Assembly (NCBI GenBank): GCA_958426425.1
Contig: CATZYY010000076.1
Coordinates: 1-10,422, forward strand
Direction: 5' to 3'
Source of the DNA: an uncultured Oscillospiraceae bacterium
Lineage (GTDB): Bacteria > Bacillota > Clostridia > Oscillospirales > Oscillospiraceae
Length of the DNA stretch: 10,422 bases
Position numbers and translations under genes: made by a program. Of this stretch, positions 1 to 6,707 are shown one piece after another; the stretch's first letter is position 1; each line of letters starts with the position of its first letter. The notes beneath the pieces were generated by a model. The model saw only the letters and a list, made by a program, of their open reading frames with translations, was not told the DNA's origin and did no database searches.

Positions 1-21
1 GGTTTCCCTCTCCTTCCGCGC

Positions 22-2346
22 TTACAGGGTGTACAGCTTTACCTGTCCGTCTTCTGCCGTGGCCTTGATCTGAGTGATGGGGGCTTCGTAGCTGTCGATG
101 ATTCTGGTAGCCATGGGGTCCTCCAGCTCCTTCTGGATGGTCCGGCGCAGGTTCCGGGCCCCGTAGGTCAGGGAGTAGGATTTCTCCGTCAGCAGGTCCA
201 CCAGGGCATCATCGTAGGTGAAGGTGATGCCCTTGTCCTTCAGGGAGCCGGCCAGCTCGCCCAGCATAATCCGGGCAATGGCCTGGAAGTTCTCCCGGCT
301 GAGGCGGTTAAAGGTGATGACTGCGTCCACCCGGTTGATAAACTCCGGCCGCAGGAACTGCTGCAGTGCCTTCATGGCCTTGTCGGCGTCCTGCTCGCTG
401 ACGGAGCGGCCAAAGCCCACGGAGCCGGTGTCCTTGTTGGCGCTGCCGGCGTTGGAAGTCATGACGATGATGGTATTCTCAAAGTTCACCTTCCGGCCGT
501 GGGCGTCGGTGATCTCGCCGTCATCCAGAATTTGCAGCAGCACATTCAGCACGTCCGGATGGGCCTTCTCGATCTCGTCGAACAAAACCACGGCGTAGGG
601 CTTGCGGCGGATCTTCTCCGTCAGCTGCCCGGCCTCATCATAGCCCACGTAGCCCGGAGGGGAACCCACAATCCGGGAGACCGAGTGCTTTTCCATGAAC
701 TCCGACATATCCAGCCGGATCAGGGCGTCGGGCGTGTTGAAGAGGTCGGTGGCCAGCTGCTTGACCAGCTCCGTCTTGCCCACGCCGGTGGAGCCCACGA
801 AGATGAAGCTGACGGGCTTGTGCTTGGGAGAGATGCCCACCCGATTGCGGCGCACGGCGGCGGATACGGCGGCAATGGCCTCGTCCTGGCCCACGATGTG
901 GGTCTTGAGCCGCTCCTCCAACTTGGAAAGGCGCTGGAACTCCTGCTCCCGGATCTTGGCGGCGGGAATCTTGGTCCACAGCTCGATCACGTGGGCCACG
1001 TTGTCCATGGACAGCTGGGGGTCACCCTTTTCCAGCAGGGCGTTCAGCTCCGTGGTCAGCTGCAGCTCCCGGCTCTTCAGCTCCGCCATCCGGGCGTAGT
1101 CGCCCTCGGCTTTCTCCTCCTTTTCCTCCAGCATGGTGCGCTCTTTTTCATAGTCGTCCAGCTCCCGCTGAATTTCCATCCGCCGGGAGATGTCCGGATC
1201 CTTCAAATTCAGGTCGGAGCAGGCCTCGTCGATGAGGTCGATGGCCTTGTCCGGCAGGAAGCGGTCGGTGATGTACCGCTCGGAGAGCACCACCGCCTGC
1301 CGCAAAATCCCTTCGGAGATCTTCACGCCGTGGTATTTTTCGTAATTGGGGGCCAGGCCCTTGAGGATCTCCACGGAGTCCTCGATAGAGGGCTCGTTGA
1401 CCGTCACCGGCTGGAAACGCCGCTCCAAGGCCGTGTCCTTCTCGATGGATTTGCGGTACTCGTTGAAGGTGGTGGCGCCGATCACCTGAATCTCGCCCCG
1501 GGAAAGGGCGGGCTTTAAAATATTGGCGGCGTTCATGCTGCCCTCGGCATCGCCGGCACCAACGATGTTGTGAACCTCGTCGATCATCAAAATGATGTTG
1601 CCAAGGCGCTTGACCTCGTCAATGAGGCCCTTCATCCGGGACTCGAACTGGCCACGGAACTGGGTGCCGGCCACCAGGGCCGTCAGGTCCAGGAGGTACA
1701 CCTCCTTCTCCCGCAGCTTGAAGGGCACGTCGCCCTTGGCAATCCGCTGGGCCAGACCCTCGGCGATGGCGGTCTTGCCCACGCCGGGCTCACCGATGAG
1801 GCAGGGGTTGTTCTTCTGGCGGCGGTTGAGAATCTGGACCACCCGCTCGATCTCCTCCGCCCGGCCGATGACCGGGTCCAGCTTGCCCTCCTGGGCCTTC
1901 TGGGTCAGGGAGATGCAGTAGTTCTCCAGATACTTCCGCTTGCCGTTTTTAGGCTCCTTGCGCTCCTTCTCCCGGCCCCGTCCGGCGTCGGACTCGGCGG
2001 AGGCGGCGTCGCCGCTCCGGGGAGCGTCGGACCCGGAGAACAGGCGGTTCAGGAAGGGGAAGGTGGCGGTCTTGCCGTCCTCTTCCTCCTCGTCCCCCTC
2101 CTCGGGACCGGGCAGATCCTCGATATTTTCCACGCCGCTCATGGCCTGGAGCATCTCGCTGTTGAGGGTATCCAAATCCTCGTCGGAGATGCCCATACGC
2201 TTCATCATCTCGTCCACCTGGGGCAGTCCCCGCTCCTTGGCGCACTTCAGGCACAGGCCCTCGTTGATGGTCCGGTCCCCCTCCAGTCGGGAGATAAAGA
2301 CCACGGCCACGTTTTTCTTACATCTTGAACAAAGTGTCGGCTGCAT
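22..2346 (-). CDS. ClpE-like AAA+ ATPase with N-terminal zinc finger (Clp protease ATP-binding subunit)
   Basis: Hsp100/Clp unfoldase (774 aa) that would unfold proteins and feed them to ClpP in the cytoplasm. The N terminus has two CxxC pairs (C6/C9 and C32/C35), a zinc finger like those of ClpE and McsA, where ClpC would have its double Clp-N repeat. A low-complexity acidic then basic linker follows (about 75-138). AAA1 has Walker A GEPGVGKT (185-192), Walker B ILMIDEVH (252-259) and an ERRF arginine finger near 308-311. A charged coiled-coil, UVR-like middle region spans about 388-440. AAA2 has Walker A GSTGVGKT (518-525), Walker B LFDEIEKAH (588-596), pore loop GYVGYDE and sensor-2 GARNLRR (729-735). 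A VGF tripeptide (643-645) matches the ClpP-docking loop. The start is the ATG at 2346, which has GGAGG (2352-2356) five bases upstream; an in-frame ATG four codons earlier has no Shine-Dalgarno. It is last in the truA-DUF5711-cvpA run. I saw no CtsR operator. Family is certain; ClpE versus a divergent ClpC is less so. Confidence 0.95.
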   Translation of the reverse strand: MQPTLCSRCKKNVAVVFISRLEGDRTINEGLCLKCAKERGLPQVDEMMKRMGISDEDLDTLNSEMLQAMSGVENIEDLPGPEEGDEEEEDGKTATFPFLNRLFSGSDAPRSGDAASAESDAGRGREKERKEPKNGKRKYLENYCISLTQKAQEGKLDPVIGRAEEIERVVQILNRRQKNNPCLIGEPGVGKTAIAEGLAQRIAKGDVPFKLREKEVYLLDLTALVAGTQFRGQFESRMKGLIDEVKRLGNIILMIDEVHNIVGAGDAEGSMNAANILKPALSRGEIQVIGATTFNEYRKSIEKDTALERRFQPVTVNEPSIEDSVEILKGLAPNYEKYHGVKISEGILRQAVVLSERYITDRFLPDKAIDLIDEACSDLNLKDPDISRRMEIQRELDDYEKERTMLEEKEEKAEGDYARMAELKSRELQLTTELNALLEKGDPQLSMDNVAHVIELWTKIPAAKIREQEFQRLSKLEERLKTHIVGQDEAIAAVSAAVRRNRVGISPKHKPVSFIFVGSTGVGKTELVKQLATDLFNTPDALIRLDMSEFMEKHSVSRIVGSPPGYVGYDEAGQLTEKIRRKPYAVVLFDEIEKAHPDVLNVLLQILDDGEITDAHGRKVNFENTIIVMTSNAGSANKDTGSVGFGRSVSEQDADKAMKALQQFLRPEFINRVDAVITFNRLSRENFQAIARIMLGELAGSLKDKGITFTYDDALVDLLTEKSYSLTYGARNLRRTIQKELEDPMATRIIDSYEAPITQIKATAEDGQVKLYTL

Positions 2347-2415
2347 TGTAACCTCCATGCGCCAGCAGGCGCTTTTCCTGATATTCCATGCCTCCCCGGG
2401 AGGCTGCGCGGTGCA
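2347..2415 (-). promoter_or_regulatory. cvpA-clp intergenic leader with two hairpins
   Basis: This 69-nt gap between the cvpA stop and the clp start contains two perfect small inverted repeats. One is GCCTCC/GGAGGC with a 3-nt loop (2390-2404). The other is GCGCC/GGCGC with a 4-nt loop (2359-2372), ending two bases before the clp ribosome-binding site GGAGG (2352-2356). Neither is followed by a T-run on the minus strand, so they do not look like a terminator; clp is probably reached by read-through from cvpA. The CCTCC in the first hairpin could also pair with the clp GGAGG, so RNA-level control of translation is possible, but this is inference. No convincing -35/-10 pair was found in the gap. 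Confidence 0.45.
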
Positions 2416-3129
2416 TCACCGCAAAAACGACAGCGCGCTCAAAGGCGTGTTGGTCGTGAAAAAGTGCAGAATGTGGGTCTGGGCCACGGTCTCCGTCTCA
2501 AAGGAGATGCCCAGGCGGCGGGCGATCCAGATGGCCAGAAACGCCAGCACAACGCCCTGAACCAACCCTGCTGCGGCGCCGCCCAGGGTATTGAGCAGAT
2601 GCAGCCCCGGCAGCTTCGCCACCAGATCCAGGGCTCCGATAGCCAGCTTCAGCAGTACGGTCAGCGCCAGGAAGGACAGCAGAAATACCACGCCGTACAG
2701 CACAGATCGTACCACGCTCTCCACCGCCGCCGCAGCAATGGTGGTGCCGGCGTCCACGGCTTTCTCCTGGATCTCCTCTGTCAGGGAATCCCGCACATCC
2801 TGGTCCAGACCCATCAGAGCCAAAAGGTCCTGAATGTCAAATTCCTCATCGCCGCCCTCTACGTCCAGCTCCGGCATTTCCACCTTCTGAGAAGCCTGGG
2901 CTGTGATGGCCTCATCCACCTGGGTGCGGATACGCTCCTCCACCAGGGGACCGGCCAGCCGGGCTGCGGAATCGGCCAGGGCGCCTGCGATCAGCCCCGC
3001 GCCCACCAGCGCCACGACGATGGTCAGCAGTCCCGCCAAAGACCGGAGCAGCCCCTGATGGGCGCCCCAGAGCACAAAGAACGCTAAAATCGCCACGGCG
3101 ACCGCATCTATTATAACAGGTGTGGTCAT
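2416..3129 (-). CDS. CvpA family membrane protein
   Basis: Integral membrane protein of 237 aa with the layout of the CvpA (colicin V production) family. There are hydrophobic segments at about 5-21, 31-51, 141-165 and 182-204, an early G-x(3)-G turn (WGAHQG, 21-26) and a glycine-rich NTLGGAAAGLVQG stretch (180-192) typical of the last helices. Between the second and third segments lies a soluble, acidic, probably helical insert (about 60-135) longer than in short CvpA proteins of about 160-180 aa. CvpA-type proteins act at the inner membrane in envelope homeostasis; the molecular function is poorly defined. The start is supported by AGGTAGG (3135-3141) five bases upstream of ATG. It sits 42 nt after the DUF5711-like gene and 69 nt before the Clp ATPase, probably in one operon. 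Confidence 0.85.
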   Translation of the reverse strand: MTTPVIIDAVAVAILAFFVLWGAHQGLLRSLAGLLTIVVALVGAGLIAGALADSAARLAGPLVEERIRTQVDEAITAQASQKVEMPELDVEGGDEEFDIQDLLALMGLDQDVRDSLTEEIQEKAVDAGTTIAAAAVESVVRSVLYGVVFLLSFLALTVLLKLAIGALDLVAKLPGLHLLNTLGGAAAGLVQGVVLAFLAIWIARRLGISFETETVAQTHILHFFTTNTPLSALSFLR

Positions 3130-3171
3130 GCTTGCCTACCTTTCGCCATGTAAACGTTTTGTGAATTCCCC

Positions 3172-4350
3172 TCAGGGCAGGAACAGCTCCGCCTCCTGGG
3201 TGCCTGCCAGCAGGGCCGTCCCGTCCTGCCGCATCAGCACGCTTTTGGCATAGCTGATGCCGTTGAGGGTAGCGTATTCCTGCAGCTCCTGGTTGTAGAT
3301 CACCAGCCGGTCAAGGTACAGCACGCCCAGGTACCGGCCCGCGGCGGAGATGCCCAAAATTTCGTCCCGTACCTCCAGCGAGGCAATCTCCTCCCCCTGA
3401 TCGTCCACGGTGACCAGAGTGCCCACGCTGCCGGATTTATAGCGGTTGAGCAGCAGCGCCGCAAAGCCGTCGCCCTCCAGAGCGTATTCCCGCAGATAGG
3501 CGCCGCTGTACTCATACCGGGCCGGATGTTCCCCGTCCAGGTCCGCAAAGGTCAGACAGGTGTCCGCCACGACCGCCAGACGGTCTCCCTGCTGGGAGAT
3601 GGCCAGCACCAATCCGTCGGAGACCGGGTAATTGCCCACAGGGTCCTGAGCGTGGAGATCATAAAGGACGATGTTGCTGATGAAAACGCTGTTCTCCTGC
3701 CCCAGGGTCACCGCCGCCAGACCCTGACAGTCGTCGGTCACATAGCCGTCGGTCACAAAGCGGTCAGAGGAGTGGAACTCAAACACCGGCTCATCCAGCT
3801 GATCGCTGTACACCGTGACGGCGCCCTTGTAGCCCCGCATCTGGGACGTTACCGCCAGCCACCCTTCGGCGTTGAGGGTGGCCGCCAAAAAGGTGTGGTC
3901 CTCATCCACCGTCAGCTCCATCAGCAGTCCCGTCTCATCCAGCACGTACAGCTCCGTGCCGCCCACGTCATAGGCCACGGCCCGGCCGCCGCCGGTGGAG
4001 AGACACGGCGCGTCCATTTTCACCTGGGTGGACCAGATCTCCTCCTCCCCCTGCCCCAGCAGGCGCAAAGAGGTGTCCGACAGGACCATCAGCCGCTCCC
4101 CCAGCAGGGCAAAGCGATTGCTGGAGGCGGCGTCGTAGGTATAGCTGTCCCCCTCCTGGTCATAGGAAAAATAACGGTGGAGGATGTCGAAGCCGGTACC
4201 GTCCCGCCAGGCGGCCACCAGCACCACGGCCAGTACCGCCACCAGGGCAAGGAGGAACAGCAGAAATCGCCGCAGGCGGTGGCGCTTTTTCCGGGGCCGC
4301 CGCTCCTCGTCGTCGTCATTCCAGATGTCGTGGGTCCTTTTCTCATCCAT
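3172..4350 (-). CDS. DUF5711-like membrane-anchored protein, predicted beta-propeller
   Basis: Protein of 392 aa with a short charged cytoplasmic N terminus (WNDDDEERRPRKKRHRLRR), one transmembrane helix (about 29-48, leucine/valine/alanine rich) and a long extracytoplasmic domain. That domain has recurring strand-turn segments such as 'lavvadtcLtFADLDGEHPARYEYSG', spaced like propeller blades. It resembles the DUF5711 family of clostridial single-pass proteins; the name rests on recalled similarity and gene context, and no function is established. The initiator is uncertain. ATG at 4350 overlaps the truA stop by 8 nt and gives a natural-looking MDEKR N terminus; in-frame ATGs at 4368 and 4362 would add six or four residues. 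None has a well-spaced Shine-Dalgarno, which fits translational coupling to truA. It is followed by cvpA. Confidence 0.75.
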   Translation of the reverse strand: MDEKRTHDIWNDDDEERRPRKKRHRLRRFLLFLLALVAVLAVVLVAAWRDGTGFDILHRYFSYDQEGDSYTYDAASSNRFALLGERLMVLSDTSLRLLGQGEEEIWSTQVKMDAPCLSTGGGRAVAYDVGGTELYVLDETGLLMELTVDEDHTFLAATLNAEGWLAVTSQMRGYKGAVTVYSDQLDEPVFEFHSSDRFVTDGYVTDDCQGLAAVTLGQENSVFISNIVLYDLHAQDPVGNYPVSDGLVLAISQQGDRLAVVADTCLTFADLDGEHPARYEYSGAYLREYALEGDGFAALLLNRYKSGSVGTLVTVDDQGEEIASLEVRDEILGISAAGRYLGVLYLDRLVIYNQELQEYATLNGISYAKSVLMRQDGTALLAGTQEAELFLP

Positions 4351-5098
4351 TGAGCCGCTCATCCTCATACCAAAGTCTCGTCAGATACAGTCCCCCCGGC
4401 GGCGCCGTGGGGCCGGCGGCGGTGCGGTCCTTCCGCTCCAGAATGCCGGGGATATCCTCGGGGGCGAATTTGCCCTCCGCTGCGTAGAGCACCGTGCCGG
4501 TGATGGCCCGTACCATGTTATACAAAAATCCGTCGGCGCATACCTTCAGCTCCAGCAGATCGCCGCTGCGGGTCACGTCGCACCAGTAGATGGTGCGGAC
4601 GGTGGACCTGGTCTCCGTTCCCACGGAGCGCACTGCGGCGAAGTCGTGGGTGCCCACGAACATGTGGGCCGCCCGGTTGAGGAACTCCTCGTCCAGGCGC
4701 TTGGGATAGAAATAGGCGCGGTTTACATAAAACGGGTTCTTGAACCGGGAATTATAAATCCGGTAGGTGTATTCCTTCTTGATGCAGGAGCCGATGGCGT
4801 TGAAGTCCTCCGCTACCTCCAGGGCCTCCTTCACGGCGATGTCCTCGGGGGTGTGGGTATTGATGGCAAAGGGCAGCCGGTCCAGGGGGATGCGGCTCTC
4901 CGTGCGGAAATTCGCCACATACCGCTCGGCGTGAACGCCGGCATCCGTGCGGCCGCAGCCGGTCAGGTGCACCGGAGCGCCGGTGATCTTCTCGATGGCC
5001 TTCTCCAGCGTCTCGCAGACGGTGACGGCGTTTTTCTGCACCTGCCAGCCGTGGTAGGCGGTGCCGTTATACATCAGTTTTAAAGCGATGTTGCGCAT
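4343..5098 (-). CDS. truA: tRNA pseudouridine(38-40) synthase TruA
   Basis: Converts uridines 38, 39 and 40 in the anticodon arm of many tRNAs to pseudouridine. The 251-aa product has the usual length and begins NIALKLMYNGTAYHGWQVQ, a typical TruA first strand. The catalytic aspartate is D52 in GCGRTDAGVHA (48-57). Other family features include KKEYTYRIYN, the HDFAAVRS segment and the FLYNMVR motif near the C terminus. The ATG at 5098 was chosen because a near-perfect AAAAGGAGG (5104-5112) lies five bases upstream and homology starts there. The frame stays open to 5341, but that extension runs through the repeat region and is not TruA-like. It overlaps the start of the next gene by 8 nt. Upstream it is separated from ecfT by 802 nt, although ecfT-truA is usually a tight junction in Firmicutes. 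No clear promoter was found in that gap. Confidence 0.96.
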   Translation of the reverse strand: MRNIALKLMYNGTAYHGWQVQKNAVTVCETLEKAIEKITGAPVHLTGCGRTDAGVHAERYVANFRTESRIPLDRLPFAINTHTPEDIAVKEALEVAEDFNAIGSCIKKEYTYRIYNSRFKNPFYVNRAYFYPKRLDEEFLNRAAHMFVGTHDFAAVRSVGTETRSTVRTIYWCDVTRSGDLLELKVCADGFLYNMVRAITGTVLYAAEGKFAPEDIPGILERKDRTAAGPTAPPGGLYLTRLWYEDERLNG

Positions 5099-5123
5099 AT
5101 GGGCCTCCTTTTGCGAAGCGTCT

Positions 5124-5173
5124 CCGCGGGGAAATGCACCCCCCATTTTCTTTTCGTCTTGCCGAAAAGAAAA
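5124..5173. repeat. Left inverted end of the intergenic element
   Basis: This reads CCGCGGGG, then ATGCA, a C-run, CATT and a T-rich/A-rich hairpin. The hairpin arms TTTTCTTTTCG (5146-5156) and CGAAAAGAAAA (5163-5173) are perfect 11-bp complements around a 6-nt loop. Read on the minus strand, the segment at 5776-5823 has the same order of blocks. A second palindrome, CCGTGCACGG (5178-5187), lies immediately inside it. Confidence 0.6.
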
Positions 5174-5668
5174 CGGGCCGTGCACGGTCCAAAAGAAAAG
5201 ACGCCGGGCGGCAAAACGCCCCATCCGGGGCTTATTTGCCGAAATGCGGGAGTCGTGCGAATCGGTGCAGCGATTGACGAGGGTCCCGTTGACCTTGCGC
5301 CGCACTCGGTTCCGCGAAGAACTGCGTTCCCGCATAACCACTGCGTCAGGTAAACGGGGCAGAAACTTGAATCGGCGTATTTCTACTCTCGCGCGTTCCG
5401 CTTTACCCGCAAGGAATACGTCGTATCCGTTACGCGCTGCCCCAGCAAACCAGGTAAGCCTGCCTCAAACGTCTCCTGTCAGGTTTCCGCAAAGACCCGC
5501 GCCTAGCGAAGCGGAAGGCGCGGAAAGAGAAGTAAGTCAAATTCGACTGCCGACCTGGTTATCTGCCGCAGTCGTTATGCGGCTCCAGGGTTTTTCGACC
5601 GCCAGGCAAGGCGCAGGGACGACGGGGCCATCGAGCAGCGCTGGGCCAATTCGCCAGACCCCCGTACT

Positions 5669-5708
5669 GACGGACAGGCTGGACGCCTGTCCGTCCCAAG
5701 CGTTTTTT
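5669..5708 (+). terminator. 11-bp hairpin followed by T6, terminator-like on the plus strand
   Basis: GACGGACAGGC (5669-5679) and GCCTGTCCGTC (5685-5695) are perfect complements around a 5-nt loop. A run of six T lies at 5703-5708, seven bases beyond the stem. The gap between stem and T-run is longer than in a canonical intrinsic terminator, and no plus-strand gene precedes it, so it may simply be part of the repeat. On the minus strand, the direction of local transcription, the hairpin has no following T-run. Confidence 0.3.
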
Positions 5709-5739
5709 CTCTTCCACCGGGCGCGGCGCAGAAGGTGAA

Positions 5740-5852
5740 TTGCCCCGAAGGGGCAAGAGAAGCCCCTCTGGAGGGTTCTCTTTTTGGCGCGCCAAAAAGA
5801 GAATGGGGGATGCATCCCCGCGGGGGCCCCGCACTCTTCCCGGCTCGCCGGG
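5740..5852. repeat. Cluster of consecutive palindromes downstream of ecfT
   Basis: Within about 110 bp there are five perfect inverted repeats. TTGCCCC/GGGGCAA has a 3-nt loop (5740-5756). A 28-bp loopless palindrome with 14-nt arm TTCTCTTTTTGGCG is at 5776-5803, centred on GGCGCGCC. GGGGATGCATCCCC is at 5806-5819. GCGGGG/CCCCGC lies around one base (5820-5832), and CCCGG/CCGGG has a CTCG loop (5839-5852). These follow the ecfT stop (5901) on the transcribed strand and could fold in the 3' untranslated RNA. None carries the T-run of an ordinary intrinsic terminator in that direction, so where the ecf transcript ends is unclear. Confidence 0.65.
5776..5823. repeat. Right inverted end of the intergenic element
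   Basis: On the minus strand this begins CCGCGGGG at 5823, followed by ATGCAT, a C-run, CATT and a T-rich/A-rich palindrome ending at 5776. These are the same blocks in the same order as 5124-5173 on the plus strand. The central palindrome here is loopless (5776-5803), whereas the left copy has diverged to a 6-nt loop. Confidence 0.6.
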
Positions 5853-5900
5853 ACAAGGCGGAGCAGTGAAAACACCTGGGGGCCAAAGCCTACGCCAGGC

Positions 5901-6707
5901 TCAGAGGCTCACGCTCCGCAGGACGATCACCACCGCCAAGATCATAACGCCGCCGGTCAGGGCGATATAGTCCCGGGCCTGATACTGCAGCACATGGAGC
6001 TTGGTGCGGCCCTCGCCGCCGTGGTAGCAGCGGCACTCCATAGCCGTGGCCAGCTCGTCGGCCCGGCGGAAGGCGCTGATAAACAGGGGCACCAAAATGG
6101 GAATCATGGCCTTGGCCTTTTGAATCAGGCCGCCGCTTTCAAAGTCCGCCCCCCGGGCCTTCTGGGCCGACATGATCTTGTCGGTCTCCTCGATCAGCGT
6201 GGGGATGAACCGCAGGGCAATGGACATCATCATGGCCAGCTCATGGACCGGCACCCGCAGCTTCTTCATCCAGTTCAGCAGCCGCTCCAGTCCGTCGGTA
6301 AGGCTGATGGGACTGGTGGTGTAAGTCATAAGGAAGGTGCCCATAATCAGCAGCATAATCCGCAGCACCATGAATACGGCGTTGCGAAGGCCCGTGTCGG
6401 ACACCCGCAGAAATCCCCACTCCAGCACATATCGGTTGCCGGGGGTGAAGAACAAATTCAAAATGCCGGTGAAAATAATGATGAACAGCACCGGCTTCAA
6501 TCCCCGCACCAGGGCCCGCAGTCCCACCCGGGATATCCGAACGCAGGCGGCCAGCACAGCGGCCAGCAGGGCGTAGGACAGCAGGTTCTTGGCGCAGAAC
6601 AGGGCAATGATGTAGAGGGTCACCAGCAGAATTTTGGTCCGGGCATCCAGCCGGTGGGCCACGGTGTCGCCGGGGAAGTACTGCCCCAGGGTGATATCCT
6701 TCAGCAT
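5901..6707 (-). CDS. ecfT: Energy-coupling factor transporter transmembrane protein EcfT
   Basis: Membrane coupling subunit of an ECF-type importer. It links ATP hydrolysis by EcfA1/EcfA2 to toppling of a substrate-binding S component in the cytoplasmic membrane. The 268-aa protein opens with LGQYFPGDTVAHRLDARTK, a typical EcfT amino end. Hydrophobic segments lie at about 26-57, 72-88, 108-130 and 245-265. Both ATPase-coupling motifs are present: AQKARG (181-186) and MECRCY (223-228), followed by HGGEGRT. The second motif has Cys where the simplest X-R-G consensus has Gly; RCY is, from memory, common in Firmicutes EcfT. The ATG at 6707 overlaps the ecfA2 stop by 7 nt and has a G-rich Shine-Dalgarno (6712-6719), indicating tight coupling. 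No S-component gene is adjacent, as in group II modules shared by several vitamin or metal S components encoded elsewhere. Confidence 0.95.
   Translation of the reverse strand: MLKDITLGQYFPGDTVAHRLDARTKILLVTLYIIALFCAKNLLSYALLAAVLAACVRISRVGLRALVRGLKPVLFIIIFTGILNLFFTPGNRYVLEWGFLRVSDTGLRNAVFMVLRIMLLIMGTFLMTYTTSPISLTDGLERLLNWMKKLRVPVHELAMMMSIALRFIPTLIEETDKIMSAQKARGADFESGGLIQKAKAMIPILVPLFISAFRRADELATAMECRCYHGGEGRTKLHVLQYQARDYIALTGGVMILAVVIVLRSVSL

Larger units (their letters stand above)
5124..5823. repeat. Hairpin-rich intergenic element (about 700 bp) with inverted ends, MITE-like
   Basis: The gap from 5099 to 5900 contains no gene I can support. Its ends, 5124-5173 and 5776-5823, are imperfect inverted copies (about 40 of 50 columns match by eye), so the segment between is bounded like a non-autonomous mobile element. 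Inside are further inverted repeats: CCGCGCC/GGCGCGG at 5497-5503 and 5517-5523, CGACTGC/GCAGTCG at 5544-5550 and 5568-5574, an 11-bp hairpin at 5669-5695 and a 7-bp hairpin at 5740-5756. Open frames here (for example plus 5061-5738 and minus 5537-5875) give arginine/serine/proline-rich translations with no recognisable domain. No transposase, tRNA or known structural RNA motif was seen, and no clear target-site duplication flanks it. It interrupts the expected ecfT-truA junction. Mobility and copy number are inference. Confidence 0.55.

Noticed and set aside
499..1518. Long plus-strand open frame (339 aa) opposite the Clp gene
   Set aside because: It is fully antisense to conserved AAA+ motifs, its translation is rich in His/Gly/Leu with no domain, and it reflects GC-rich codon bias on the opposite strand.
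1570..2328. Plus-strand open frame (252 aa) opposite the Clp N-terminal half
   Set aside because: Antisense shadow of the Clp zinc finger, linker and AAA1; no ribosome-binding site or recognisable domain.
3526..4353. Plus-strand open frame (275 aa) opposite the DUF5711-like gene
   Set aside because: Low-complexity His/Gln/Gly translation and complete overlap with a better-supported operon gene.
5099..5341. N-terminal extension of truA up to 5341
   Set aside because: TruA homology begins at the ATG at 5098 with an excellent Shine-Dalgarno; the upstream residues come from repeat DNA.
5221..5350. Promoter for truA in the gap
   Set aside because: Candidate boxes such as TTCGCA with CAAATA at 17-bp spacing match the consensus too poorly to report.
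5191..5560. Structured RNA gene (RNase P, SRP, 6S, tmRNA) or riboswitch in the ecfT-truA gap
   Set aside because: I looked for conserved cores such as the SRP tetraloop region and tRNA T-arm sequences and found none; only generic inverted repeats are present.
5061..5738. Plus-strand open frame (225 aa) across the truA upstream region and repeat
   Set aside because: It begins inside truA antisense and runs through the hairpin-rich repeat; composition is Arg/Ser/Pro rich with no motif.
5537..5886. Three overlapping minus-strand open frames in the repeat (91-112 aa)
   Set aside because: Several frames are open over the same bases because stops are rare in this GC-rich palindromic DNA. None has a domain or convincing ribosome-binding site.
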